A DNA stretch of 64,000 nucleotides from JAADJA01 sp963840975 (GTDB taxonomy: Bacteria; Bacteroidota; Bacteroidia; Bacteroidales; JAADJA01), in the NCBI GenBank assembly GCA_963840975.1, contig CAWJBC010000001.1, forward strand, positions 1-64,000. Reading direction: 5' to 3'. Of this stretch, positions 8,373-17,944 are shown one piece after another. A program made the translations under genes and the position numbers. The notes beneath the pieces are model-generated. The model was not told the DNA's origin and ran no database searches. It saw only the letters and a list, made by a program, of their open reading frames with translations. How positions within the stretch are numbered: the stretch's first letter is position 1; each line of letters starts with the position of its first letter.

Positions 8373-10529
8373 ATGGCAGATGTATTGGAAATGAAAAAAG
8401 CTCACAAAATCCTTAAACAGTGGAATTACAAATGGACTCCTATTGATAAGGGTTATACAGATAAAGTATTATACATCAATCTCAGTGGAAATGATGTGAA
8501 AGAAAAAGATGTGCCACCGCAAATGAAAGAAAAATTCATTGGGGGAAAAGGATATGGGCTGAGATTATTGTGGGATGCTACCAAACCGGATACGAAGTGG
8601 AATGATCCTGAAAACGAGATCAATATTTCCTCAGGACCCATTGGCGGGATTACTCAATATTCTGGAACTGGTAAATCAATTTGTGTTTCAATCTCACCTC
8701 AAACAGATATACCTGTAGATAGCAATGTGGGTGGACATTTTGGACCCTTCCTGAAATTTGCCGGTTTTGATGCACTTGAAATCCAGGGCAAAGCCGAACG
8801 GGATGTTATCATTTTTATTGACGGTATAAATCACAGGGTTGAAATCTATGAAGCGCCGGAGGAACCAATTGATAGTCACCTTTTAACTGAAACCCTGCAT
8901 GAAATGTATGCGGATGATGAGAGAGACAAACGAAATGTGGCAGTAGTGTCGGCAGGTAAAGCGGCTGATTACTCATTGATCGGAATGCTGAATTTCAGTT
9001 TTTACGATCCGAAACGGAAACTTGTCAGATTAAAACAAGCCGGTCGTGGTGGAATCGGGACAGTATTAAGAGATAAAAAAATCAAAGCCATAGTAGCAAA
9101 AATACCCGGTGTTAAGGGAAACCTGAACAATGTTGTTGACATGGAAGCCATCATGGAAAGAGGAAAACGGTTCAACAAGGAAATGCGTGAACTCGACGAC
9201 AGCCAGTGCCAGATGAGGGCAATTGGAACCGCCCACCTGACCAATATCATGAATGACTATGACCTGCTTCCGGTACATAATTTCAAATTCGGCAGCCACA
9301 AGGATGCCGACCTGATTCATGCTAACGTATGGAAATCAAGGTTTACGCAAGGAATACCTGATGGTTGCTGGATCGGTTGTAACATGGCTTGTGCCAAAGG
9401 GGTGGACAATTATGAACTAAGGAGCGGACCTTATAAAGGATCAAAGGTAATCGTTGACGGACCTGAGTACGAATCAACCTCTTCTTTAGGCTCTATCATG
9501 GGAATATTCAACCCGGATTTTACAATTGAAACGAATTTTTACTGCGATACTTACGGTATCTGTACCATCACATGGGGAACCCTGATGGGCTTCATCATGG
9601 AGTGCTTCGAAAACGGCATTTTGAATGAGGAAAGAACAGGGGGTTTGAAACTGAATTTTGGGAATGCCGATTCTGCTATGGAGTTATTGCATCAACTTGC
9701 CCGGAACGAAGGATTTGGGAAAATTGCCGGACTTGGAATCCGGAAAATGAAACAATTGTTCGCCGAAAAAGGTTGGGGTGATCCTCAATTCATGCAGGAC
9801 ATTGGTATGGAAAATAAAGGGCTTGAGTATTCGCAATATGTTTCCAAAGAGTCGTTAGCGCAACAAGGCGGATACGCCATGACCAACAAAGGCCCTCAAC
9901 ACGATGAAGCCTGGCTGATTTTTATGGACATGGTTAACAATCAGATACCTACATTTGAAAAAAAGGCTGAAGCGCTTCATTACTTCCCCATGTTCCGTAC
10001 ATGGTTCGGATTGATGGGATTGTGCAAACTGCCCTGGAATGACGTGGAACCTGAAAACAATGCGCAGACCGATGAACCTGCTAAAGTTCCGGAGCATGTG
10101 GATAATTACGTAACAATTTATAAAGCGGTTACCGGAAAAGATTTTGATAAAAAAGAATTGATCCGGATGTCGGAAAGGGTTTACAACTTCCAGAGAATAT
10201 TCAGCATCAGAAGAGGTTACGGGTTGAGAAAGCATGATGCACAGCCTTACAGGGCCGCAGGACCGGTAACTGTTGAAGAATACGAATCAAGGGCTGAACG
10301 CTATGATAAGCAAATGAAAGAGATCATCGGTATAGATCCGGCAGGTAAGTCAATTGAGGAAAAGCTTGCCATTACCCGAAAATACCGTGAAGACAGGTAT
10401 GAGCAACTTCTTGATGCAGTTTATTTAAGGAGGGGCTGGACAAAGAACGGCGTACCAAAAATTGAGCACCTGAAAGACTTGAGAATGGATTTGCCTGAAT
10501 TGATTGCTGTAGTGGGTCCATTACAATAA
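8373..10529 (+). CDS. Aldehyde:ferredoxin oxidoreductase family protein (W/Mo-pterin)
   Basis: A 718-residue member of the AOR family. These enzymes bind a tungsten- or molybdenum-bis-pterin and one [4Fe-4S] cluster, and oxidise aldehydes to acids with ferredoxin. The N-terminal domain shows FIGGKGYGLRLLWD (56-68), SGPIGG (87-92) and RGGIGTVLRDKKIKAIVAK (225-243). Candidate cluster ligands are C332, C336 and C340 (CWIGCNMAC), with C551 (LCKLPWND) as the fourth. The first spacing is Cx3C rather than the Cx2C of archaeal AOR. At 718 residues it is longer than the roughly 600 of archaeal enzymes. A ThiS/ThiF pair lies divergently upstream. Substrate is unknown; a BamB-like or other dehydrogenase role is possible. 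Confidence 0.88.
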   Translation: MADVLEMKKAHKILKQWNYKWTPIDKGYTDKVLYINLSGNDVKEKDVPPQMKEKFIGGKGYGLRLLWDATKPDTKWNDPENEINISSGPIGGITQYSGTGKSICVSISPQTDIPVDSNVGGHFGPFLKFAGFDALEIQGKAERDVIIFIDGINHRVEIYEAPEEPIDSHLLTETLHEMYADDERDKRNVAVVSAGKAADYSLIGMLNFSFYDPKRKLVRLKQAGRGGIGTVLRDKKIKAIVAKIPGVKGNLNNVVDMEAIMERGKRFNKEMRELDDSQCQMRAIGTAHLTNIMNDYDLLPVHNFKFGSHKDADLIHANVWKSRFTQGIPDGCWIGCNMACAKGVDNYELRSGPYKGSKVIVDGPEYESTSSLGSIMGIFNPDFTIETNFYCDTYGICTITWGTLMGFIMECFENGILNEERTGGLKLNFGNADSAMELLHQLARNEGFGKIAGLGIRKMKQLFAEKGWGDPQFMQDIGMENKGLEYSQYVSKESLAQQGGYAMTNKGPQHDEAWLIFMDMVNNQIPTFEKKAEALHYFPMFRTWFGLMGLCKLPWNDVEPENNAQTDEPAKVPEHVDNYVTIYKAVTGKDFDKKELIRMSERVYNFQRIFSIRRGYGLRKHDAQPYRAAGPVTVEEYESRAERYDKQMKEIIGIDPAGKSIEEKLAITRKYREDRYEQLLDAVYLRRGWTKNGVPKIEHLKDLRMDLPELIAVVGPLQ

Positions 10530-10569
10530 TAGTGACGAAAAATAATAAAGTAGTTTAGTTATACTATAT

Positions 10570-10610
10570 AAGGGTTTCTTTTTGAATTCGGAAGCCCTTT
10601 ATTTATTTTT
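10570..10610 (+). terminator. Rho-independent terminator after the AOR gene
   Basis: Stem AAGGGTTTC (10570-10578) pairs with GAAGCCCTT (10591-10599) with one G-U pair, followed by TATTTATTTTT. The U-tract overlaps the last codons of the convergent kinase gene. Confidence 0.7.
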
Positions 10611-11441
10611 ATGGTAACCGACCAATCCCGTTATTGGCGACTGAATAACCCTTTCAATTTTTACTTCAAACTCTGTACCGATCTGGCGCAATAGCGCTTC
10701 AAAAAAGTAGGCGACCGAACCTGCAAATGAGATATTCAACGACTGATAATTCGGGTATTTTTCAATATAATTAATAAAAAATTCACGAAAGGAATTTGTG
10801 ACAAGTTCGAAAATGTATTTATCGGATAAATGGTCGGAATAAAAATTGCAAAACGATGCGAGGAAACGGTTGGGGAATGGCATGCTGTAAACCGCATCAA
10901 GGATATTGTCGCGGGTATAGTTGAATTCCTTTTTAAAAGAATCTTCAATTTTTTTGGGCAGGTTTCCAAGAAGAAAATCTTTCATAAAGATCTTTCCCAT
11001 GTGCGCCCCGCTTCCTTCATCAGCAAAAAAGTAACCCAATGAGGGAATCGTTTTGGCGATAGCCGTCCCATCATAATAACACGAATTGGAACCGGTTCCT
11101 AAAATACAAGCCAGACCTTCTTTGTCGCCAAACAAAGCCCTTGCCGCTCCTAACAAATCAGACTCAACCGTTATATGTGAAGAGGTAAAAACCTTTTGAA
11201 CAGCTTCCTCAATCACTATTTTTTTATTCGGTGATGAGCATCCCGATCCATAAAAATAAATCTCCGAAATCTTTTTCGGGTTGACAAAGGGAACAATGTC
11301 ATGCCTCAAAATTTCGATGATCTTATTTGAGCTAATATAAAATGGATTCATTCCCGGCAATTGGAAGCTCATCCTTTCGCCCGAATGATCGCTTAGTACC
11401 CAATCTGATTTTGTCGCGCCACTATCAGCAATTAATTTCAT
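10599..11441 (-). CDS. BadF/BadG-type ATPase, probable N-acetylglucosamine kinase
   Basis: A 280-residue ASKHA-fold sugar kinase. The phosphate-1 motif is ADSGATKSDWVL (residues 4-15). The adenosine region shows ACILGTGSNSCYYDG and the following GYFFADEGSGAHMGK, which are typical of Bacteroidota proteins annotated as N-acetylglucosamine kinase. It likely phosphorylates an amino sugar from cell-wall recycling or glycan breakdown. The exact sugar is inferred from the family. It is a single gene, convergent with the AOR gene. Confidence 0.82.
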   Translation of the reverse strand: MKLIADSGATKSDWVLSDHSGERMSFQLPGMNPFYISSNKIIEILRHDIVPFVNPKKISEIYFYGSGCSSPNKKIVIEEAVQKVFTSSHITVESDLLGAARALFGDKEGLACILGTGSNSCYYDGTAIAKTIPSLGYFFADEGSGAHMGKIFMKDFLLGNLPKKIEDSFKKEFNYTRDNILDAVYSMPFPNRFLASFCNFYSDHLSDKYIFELVTNSFREFFINYIEKYPNYQSLNISFAGSVAYFFEALLRQIGTEFEVKIERVIQSPITGLVGYHKNK

Positions 11442-11571
11442 GGTTTTATAGATTGATTTCTGAAGCAGCCAAATTACAAAAAAAGGAAACTCAGTGGAGC
11501 ATTTTCTTTTTACTTTTACACCTTCGATTTTATTTTAAAACATGATAAATGGCTCCGGCTTAGATTGATTT

Positions 11572-12231
11572 ATGATCAATACTATTATTTGGGATTGGAA
11601 TGGAACATTGCTCAATGATACGGATATCTGTATCGCATCAATGAATATTATGCTGAAAAGCAGGAAACTGCCATCACTCACTAAAGAAAGATACCGGCAG
11701 ATTTTTGCTTTTCCGGTTCGCAACTATTATCTGGAAGCAGGCTTTGACTTTGATCAAGAAAGTTTCGATATTGTCGCTATGGAATTTATGGATTTGTATT
11801 TTGACAGATTATCACAAGCAGACATTTTTGAAGATACAAAACAGGCGTTAAGGACCTTTCAAGAAATGAATATTTTGCAAGTGCTGATTTCAGCGATGGA
11901 ACATGAAGCGCTTGTCAGTTCAGTAAAAGAAAAAGGATTATTCGATTGTTTTGACCATATATCAGGCATCCACGACCACTTTGCTTCCGGTAAAGCAGAA
12001 AATGCAAAGAAAACGATGAATCAACTCAATCCTGATCTTTCAAATACTATCCTGATAGGCGACACCATTCATGATTTCGAAGTTGCTCAGGAATTGGGTG
12101 TTGAGTGTTTGCTGGTATCCAGAGGACATCAGTCTGAAGAAAGGTTAAATGCAATAGGCTGTGGAGTATTTAGGAATCTGAAGGATATTGTGGCTAAAAT
12201 TAAAATTGAAAACCCAGTTGAGATTTTTTAA
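11572..12231 (+). CDS. HAD superfamily phosphatase, phosphoglycolate phosphatase-like
   Basis: A 219-residue HAD hydrolase. Motif I is IIWDWNGTLLND, with the nucleophile at D8; the usual second Asp is Asn10. The cap helix region follows, and motif IV is ILIGDTIHDFEVAQELG. It should remove phosphate from a small metabolite. The gph-like label is by family only. The CoA-transferase gene follows 21 bases downstream on the same strand, so the two are probably co-transcribed. Confidence 0.82.
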   Translation: MINTIIWDWNGTLLNDTDICIASMNIMLKSRKLPSLTKERYRQIFAFPVRNYYLEAGFDFDQESFDIVAMEFMDLYFDRLSQADIFEDTKQALRTFQEMNILQVLISAMEHEALVSSVKEKGLFDCFDHISGIHDHFASGKAENAKKTMNQLNPDLSNTILIGDTIHDFEVAQELGVECLLVSRGHQSEERLNAIGCGVFRNLKDIVAKIKIENPVEIF

Positions 12232-12252
12232 TAATTACCAACGTATACATTA

Positions 12253-13611
12253 ATGAAAAAAATAAAACATGTTTCGGATATAATTAATTCGACATACATT
12301 AAACCTGGCAGTATGATTTATACCGCAGGAAATGCTGCGGCACCTCAGGTTTTATTAAAACAATTGGCAAGAGATCCCAACATTTATAACATTGATTTAC
12401 TCAGCGTGCTGTTACTGGGTGATCTTGCCGAACTCTTTACACCTGAAGTATGCCAGCGAATCAAACACCGGATAATATTTTCCGGGCCACACTCCAGGAT
12501 TCCATTAAACAAGGGACTGGCTACCTATCAGTTGATGCACCTTTCTGATATTCCAAATCAGGTTAAACGTTACCTGAAACCCAATATCTGTTTATTTACG
12601 GTTAGTGGACCTGACAAAGGCGGAAATTACAGCTATGGTACAACGGTTGAGGGTGTTCAGTCTGCAGTTCATGCTATTCGTGAAAACGGAGGACTCATCA
12701 TCGTGGAAAGAAATGCAAAAATGCCTTTTGTGTTAGGTACCACCATTCATGAATCGGAAATTGATTTTATGGTGGATTCTGATTATTCTTTACCTGCAAG
12801 TCCGGTACATCAGCCAGACGAAACAGCCCGGAAAATTGCAAAGATTGTTACCAGTTTATACATTTCAAACGGCTGTACGCTGCAATATGGAATAGGTGAA
12901 GTTCCGGAGGCGGTTACTGATGCCATTATTGATAAAGGAATAAGGGACATTGGAATTTTTACTGAACTTTTTAGTGATGCAATGCGCAAATTGGTCGAAA
13001 AAGGTGTCGTCACCAACCGCTACCTTGAAGCAAATTTTTCAACAGCATCTATTTTTCTTGCCGCCGACCAGGACGGATATGACTGGCTGAACTTCAATAG
13101 TTCGGTGCAAAGCCGACCATGCAACATTACCAACAGCATTCTTAACATAGCAAGGCAACATAAAATGATCGCCATCAACAGCGCCATCGGCGTTGACCTG
13201 CATGGTAATATTTGGGCGGATTCATTAAAAGGCAGGGAGGTTTACAGTGGCATCGGCGGGCAGGCAGATTTTTTGAGAGGTTCGTACCTGTCGGAAGATG
13301 GTTATGGCATTATTGCCATGAAATCCACCACATCATCCGGAATGTCAAAAATCATGGATATGTGTCCCGAAGGGATTACTACAACTGCTATTTCTGCTGA
13401 TCCGGTAGTGATTGTAACTGAAAACGGAGCATTTGATCCGCGCGGGTTGAATATGGTGGAACATGCTGTGGGAATAAGTCACCTCGCTGAACCGGAAACC
13501 CGGATGAATCTTTTAAAACGGATTTACGACAGCCCGGAGTTTCATAAGCCGCGGGAAGCCCTCAAAGATAAATTTCCAAAGGGGTTCATCCCTTATGAAA
13601 AAGTTAAATAA
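12253..13611 (+). CDS. Acetyl-CoA hydrolase/CoA-transferase family protein
   Basis: A 452-residue class I CoA-transferase, similar in layout to 4-hydroxybutyrate or acetate CoA-transferases. The probable catalytic glutamate is E238 in GIFTELFSD. QYGIGEVPEAV (211-221) and the glycine-rich SGIGGQADFLRGS near residue 335 form the CoA site. Such enzymes exchange CoA between acyl groups in fermentative metabolism. The particular acid pair is not readable. It follows the HAD gene closely. Confidence 0.88.
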   Translation: MKKIKHVSDIINSTYIKPGSMIYTAGNAAAPQVLLKQLARDPNIYNIDLLSVLLLGDLAELFTPEVCQRIKHRIIFSGPHSRIPLNKGLATYQLMHLSDIPNQVKRYLKPNICLFTVSGPDKGGNYSYGTTVEGVQSAVHAIRENGGLIIVERNAKMPFVLGTTIHESEIDFMVDSDYSLPASPVHQPDETARKIAKIVTSLYISNGCTLQYGIGEVPEAVTDAIIDKGIRDIGIFTELFSDAMRKLVEKGVVTNRYLEANFSTASIFLAADQDGYDWLNFNSSVQSRPCNITNSILNIARQHKMIAINSAIGVDLHGNIWADSLKGREVYSGIGGQADFLRGSYLSEDGYGIIAMKSTTSSGMSKIMDMCPEGITTTAISADPVVIVTENGAFDPRGLNMVEHAVGISHLAEPETRMNLLKRIYDSPEFHKPREALKDKFPKGFIPYEKVK

Positions 13612-13635
13612 TAGTTTACTGAAAATCAGCTATAT

Positions 13636-13667
13636 AAAACGAATACAACCATCATTCGTTTTGCTAT
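13636..13667 (+). terminator. Candidate terminator after the CoA-transferase gene
   Basis: A perfect 9-bp stem AAAACGAAT / ATTCGTTTT with a 9-base loop lies 25 bases after the stop codon. The stem itself ends in TTTT. It is AT-rich, so strength is uncertain. Confidence 0.45.
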
Positions 13668-13705
13668 GTCTTAGCACAGAATACTATGAACATTGAGAGA
13701 ATGAC

Positions 13706-16588
13706 ATGAAATGCTCTACTACAGCCCATATTCCGCTACCTAATTTTTCGTTGATTCCTGTTAATCACAAAACAGGATTATACAGGTTTTTGGTTTACCG
13801 GAAATCAATTTACAGGATTGCGTTCATGTTGGTTTTTCTAATCCTTATTGGTTCAAATAGCATAGGGCAATATCTTCCAAATCCTTCCTTTGAAGGAATA
13901 CCGCAACCGAATATCCCACCACCGGGTTGGCAAATTTGTAATACATCAACCAGCACTCCCGATGTTCAGCCCGGAAATTTTGGTGTTTATTTGCCTCCGT
14001 CGAATGGAGAGACTTATTTGGGAATGACAGCGCGAGAGGATTTTACATGGGAAGACGTGCATTCGCAACTTATAACACCACTCTCAATGGATTCGTGCTA
14101 CATTTTTAAAATTGACTTTGCCTATCAGCCGGATGTTGCCGGCTATAATATGCAGCCCATCGTTTTAAAAATATATGGCTTTAATACGGTTTGCAACAAG
14201 AATCACCTGCTATGGACTTCTCCTGCGGTTGGCAATATGGAATGGCAAACTTATGAGTTTTTGATCCATCCCGATGTAGTTGACATCACAGACCTGGTAC
14301 TTGAAGTTTATTATAATTACTTACCGGCTTACTGGGGTTACCTGCTTATGGATAATATACGGATAAGCACAACTCCAGAATTTGAACTTGGGAATGATAC
14401 CACCCTTGCTTTATGCGAAACCGACTCCCTTGTACTTGATCCCGGTTCCGGATTTGAGGGTTTTCTTTGGCAGGATGGTTCTTCGGGACAGACGTTTGTT
14501 GTTGACACCACAGGCTTGTATTGGGTTCAGGCCTTTAATGAAGAAGGATGTTCGTGGACTGATTCTATTTTTGTGACCATAACTGAATACATGCAAATGG
14601 AGCCTCAAATGTTCGATTCCCTCATTGTTTGCGAGGATCAACAGGTATTCTTCGGAGTGGAGGTTGGCAATGGAGTCCCGCCTTATACTTTCCAATGGAC
14701 AGGATTACCTGATACAACTGCTGCCATTACAATTGCCGCTGACACAACAATGTTTTATTTCGTTACTATCACCGATAATTGCGGAATGACTGTTACAGAT
14801 TCTATTAAGCTTGTAGTCAAACCAAGCCCCGAAATCAACCTGGGAAATGACACACTGATCTGTGCGGATGGGGAATACACCCTCCATGCTGGCTCGGGAT
14901 TTTTCCAATACACCTGGCAGGATGGTTCTGCTGATTCGGTGCTCACCATTACCGAACCGGGAACTTACTGGGTAACCGTCACTTCATTTTACGGATGCAG
15001 CGCCACTGACAGCATTAATATTAACCTATTCCCTGCTTTACCACTCGATTTGGGCAACGACACCACTGCCTGTGTTGGAGAAACAATTCTCCTTTTTGCC
15101 GGAGAGGGATATGTAACTTATTCCTGGCAGGACAACTCCTCTGCACCGGAATATCTTGCAAGCACAACTGGAACCTATTGGGTTACCGTAACGGATGATA
15201 AGGGGTGCTCTGCTACCGATTCCATCATGGTCTCTTTTCTTTCGTTGCCCGAAATTGATTTAGGAAACGACACTTCATTCTGTTTTGGCGATCAGTTTGT
15301 GCTTGATGCGGGCGAGGGTTATGTCAGTTACCTTTGGCAATCGGGCGATACCAGCCAGTATTTTGCAGTTACCCAAACCGGAACCTATTCCGTAACGGTT
15401 AACAATGGCTGTGGCGAAGCCTCCGATGCCATCCATGTTGAGGTTTACCCGCTGCCTGTGTTTGATCTTGGTTCTGATACCACCATCTGTCCCGGACAAA
15501 GCCTGACACTGGAACCGGGATACCAGTTCGTGAGCTATCTGTGGCAGGACAACTCTTCTTTCCCGTTCTTTCTTGTGACTACCTCTGGAACATACACAGT
15601 TGAAGTGGAAAACAATTTCGGATGCAAGGCTACCGATGAAATCTACGTGGCAGTTAACAGTCCACAAGTTAATTTGGGAGAGGATACCAATATCTGCGAA
15701 GGTGACAGCATCCTGCTGGATGCCGGTTCAGGATTCATATCGTATCTGTGGCAGGATAACACAACCACTCAGACACAGATAGTAAAAACAAGCGATGTCT
15801 ATTCAGTTACGGTTCATGATGAATTCGGCTGTGCAGGAAGCGATGAGGTCATCATTACATTTTATCCCAACCCTTCTGCCAATCTTGGTGAAGACAAAGA
15901 AATCTGCACGGGCGATGAACTCATACTGTCAGCTCCCGAAGGAGATTACACCTATTACTGGAACGGACAGCCGGGCGATCAGAACTACACGGTTACCACT
16001 TCAGGGAATTATACTTTGACCGTGGTCAATCCCTGCGACAGTGTAACCGATGACATCTATGTGATCGAAGTTCCTGTTCCCGAAGTTTACCTGGGTGAAG
16101 ATGAAGTGATCGTTCCGGGACAAACCATTGAACTGGATGCCGGCGAAGGGCATGATTCTTACCTGTGGCAGGATGGTTCGGGGCAACAGTTTTTTATTGT
16201 CACAGAAAACAACATTGACCCTTACAATCCTTATTATTATGTAGAAGTGACCGAGGGTATCTGCAAAAGCTCCGATACGGTCAGGATTGAGTTGTTCGAG
16301 GTTTGGGTTCCAAAGGTGATGACGCCAAATGGTGACGGGCAGAACGATCTGTTTCAAGCCGATCTCACTCGCTGGAATGGTATCAGTCAGCACACGATGA
16401 CGGTCTTTAACCGCTGGGGCGAACAGGTTTGGGAGTCGGACGATTTCCCTTCAGGCTGGGATGGGAAACAAAACGGACGTTATGTTGCCGAAGGAACTTA
16501 CTTTTGGGTGCTGGATGTTTATTATGGCTCAGACAAGGTAAAACAAACCTTAAAGGGTAGCTTGACGATACTTGGAAGCAGCAAGTAA
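13706..16588 (+). CDS. Surface protein with Ig-like repeats and T9SS type B (gliding-motility C-terminal) domain
   Basis: Up to 960 residues. An internal ATG at 13826 (residue 41) would give a more compact signal peptide, MLVFLILIGSNSIG, so the true start may be there. The N-terminal ~200 residues resemble a carbohydrate-binding jelly roll (PNPSFEG, then LLMDNIRI). Then come eight ~70-residue repeats, each opening with LG(N/S/E)D, with a central YLWQD-like Trp and a GC-x-A-x-D end, plus one PKD-like repeat. The C-terminus (VPKVMTPNGDGQNDLF to LKGSLTIL) is the CHU_C/T9SS type B sorting domain. It is probably an adhesin-like cell-surface protein. Confidence 0.88.
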   Translation: MKCSTTAHIPLPNFSLIPVNHKTGLYRFLVYRKSIYRIAFMLVFLILIGSNSIGQYLPNPSFEGIPQPNIPPPGWQICNTSTSTPDVQPGNFGVYLPPSNGETYLGMTAREDFTWEDVHSQLITPLSMDSCYIFKIDFAYQPDVAGYNMQPIVLKIYGFNTVCNKNHLLWTSPAVGNMEWQTYEFLIHPDVVDITDLVLEVYYNYLPAYWGYLLMDNIRISTTPEFELGNDTTLALCETDSLVLDPGSGFEGFLWQDGSSGQTFVVDTTGLYWVQAFNEEGCSWTDSIFVTITEYMQMEPQMFDSLIVCEDQQVFFGVEVGNGVPPYTFQWTGLPDTTAAITIAADTTMFYFVTITDNCGMTVTDSIKLVVKPSPEINLGNDTLICADGEYTLHAGSGFFQYTWQDGSADSVLTITEPGTYWVTVTSFYGCSATDSININLFPALPLDLGNDTTACVGETILLFAGEGYVTYSWQDNSSAPEYLASTTGTYWVTVTDDKGCSATDSIMVSFLSLPEIDLGNDTSFCFGDQFVLDAGEGYVSYLWQSGDTSQYFAVTQTGTYSVTVNNGCGEASDAIHVEVYPLPVFDLGSDTTICPGQSLTLEPGYQFVSYLWQDNSSFPFFLVTTSGTYTVEVENNFGCKATDEIYVAVNSPQVNLGEDTNICEGDSILLDAGSGFISYLWQDNTTTQTQIVKTSDVYSVTVHDEFGCAGSDEVIITFYPNPSANLGEDKEICTGDELILSAPEGDYTYYWNGQPGDQNYTVTTSGNYTLTVVNPCDSVTDDIYVIEVPVPEVYLGEDEVIVPGQTIELDAGEGHDSYLWQDGSGQQFFIVTENNIDPYNPYYYVEVTEGICKSSDTVRIELFEVWVPKVMTPNGDGQNDLFQADLTRWNGISQHTMTVFNRWGEQVWESDDFPSGWDGKQNGRYVAEGTYFWVLDVYYGSDKVKQTLKGSLTILGSSK

Positions 16589-16631
16589 ATAAGTCACTGG
16601 TTAATTACGTTCTCTTTTCCTCCTAATTTAA

Positions 16632-16639
16632 TATTTTTG
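16632..16639 (+). promoter_or_regulatory. Candidate -7 box (TATTTTTG) for the M48 protease
   Basis: Matches TAnnTTTG, 23 bases before the ATG. No matching -33 element is seen. Confidence 0.4.
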
Positions 16640-16662
16640 CATTTTTCAATTCAAATTATTTT

Positions 16663-17907
16663 ATGGCACAAACCATTTTCTTTGTTATCATCGGCATATT
16701 ACTTTTTGAGTTTATTCTTGAACGCATCCTCGATTTTTTTAACAGCACCTATTGGAGCAACGATTTGCCTGCTGAATTAGAGGGTATTTACGATGCTGAA
16801 AAATACAGCAAATCTCAGGATTATGAAAAAGTCAAGACACGGTTTTCTTTACTAACCAGTTCCATCAGCCTTGCAGCTATGTTGTTGATGCTGTTTCTGG
16901 GTGGATTTGCCAGGATGGACGAGTGGGTAAGAGGTTATACACAAAACCCGATTTTTATGGCATTGATGTTCTTTGGTATTTTGGGTTTGGCTGCCGATAT
17001 ATTATCAACCCCTTTCTCCATTTACTCCACATTTGTGATTGAAGAAAAATTTGGGTTCAACAAAACCACACCGAAAACTTTCGTTTTGGATAAACTCAAA
17101 GGATGGTTGATTGCAGCCATCATAGGAGGAGGATTGCTGGCGCTGGTGGTTTGGATTTATCTTATTTCAGGTCAATGGTTCTGGTTGATCGCCTGGGCAG
17201 TGATCGGCATGTTCACCATTTTTATGACGATGTTTTATTCCAACATCATTGTTCCTCTGTTCAACAAACAAACCCCCCTTGAAGAAGGCAACCTGCGCAC
17301 TGCCATTGAAGATTTCGCTCATATAGTTGGATTTAAACTGAGAAATATTTTCGTGATGGATGGTTCTAAACGTTCCACTAAAGCCAACGCTTATTTTACC
17401 GGTTTGGGTTCGAAGAAAAGAATCGTTTTGTTTGATACGCTCATAAAAGATCACACTACCGAGGAACTGGTAGGCGTTTTGGCACATGAGATAGGTCACT
17501 ACAAGAAAAAACATACTTTGACCGGAACTATAATTTCTTTACTTCAAACCGGTCTGATGTTGTATATTTTATCGTTGTTTATTGGAAATCCTGCATTATC
17601 ACAGGCGCTGGATGCAAAAGAAGGAAGCTTCCATCTGGGAATCCTTGCTTTTGGTTTGCTTTACAGCCCTTTATCCTTAATTTTAGGATTGATTATGAAT
17701 GTGATTTCAAGGAAGAATGAATTTGCTGCAGATCGCTTTGCCGGCGAAAATTACCAGCCTAAACCGCTTCAGGATGCACTGAAAAAACTGTCGGTCAACC
17801 ACCTGAGCAATTTGAGGCCACATCCTGCTTATGTTTTCTTTTATTATTCCCATCCTCCATTGCTTCAAAGGTTGAATGCCCTTGGAAAGATACGATTAGA
17901 GAATTGA
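16663..17907 (+). CDS. M48 family CAAX-type membrane metalloprotease
   Basis: A 414-residue integral membrane zinc protease of the Ste24/M48A type. The zinc motif is AHEIGHYKKKH (H275, E276, H279), and the third ligand is the Glu in RKNEFAADRFA. About six hydrophobic segments are visible (residues 4-20, 68-82, 97-115, 147-168, 172-195, 285-305), and the N-terminal peptidase_M48_N domain is present. It likely degrades or processes membrane-associated proteins. Single-gene unit. Confidence 0.9.
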   Translation: MAQTIFFVIIGILLFEFILERILDFFNSTYWSNDLPAELEGIYDAEKYSKSQDYEKVKTRFSLLTSSISLAAMLLMLFLGGFARMDEWVRGYTQNPIFMALMFFGILGLAADILSTPFSIYSTFVIEEKFGFNKTTPKTFVLDKLKGWLIAAIIGGGLLALVVWIYLISGQWFWLIAWAVIGMFTIFMTMFYSNIIVPLFNKQTPLEEGNLRTAIEDFAHIVGFKLRNIFVMDGSKRSTKANAYFTGLGSKKRIVLFDTLIKDHTTEELVGVLAHEIGHYKKKHTLTGTIISLLQTGLMLYILSLFIGNPALSQALDAKEGSFHLGILAFGLLYSPLSLILGLIMNVISRKNEFAADRFAGENYQPKPLQDALKKLSVNHLSNLRPHPAYVFFYYSHPPLLQRLNALGKIRLEN

Positions 17908-17944
17908 ATTCATGTGAGTGATTTATTGGCAAAATCATGTGAAT

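Noticed and set aside
16001..16393. 130-residue minus-strand frame
   Set aside because: Antisense within the repeat region of the T9SS type B protein, no own start context or family.
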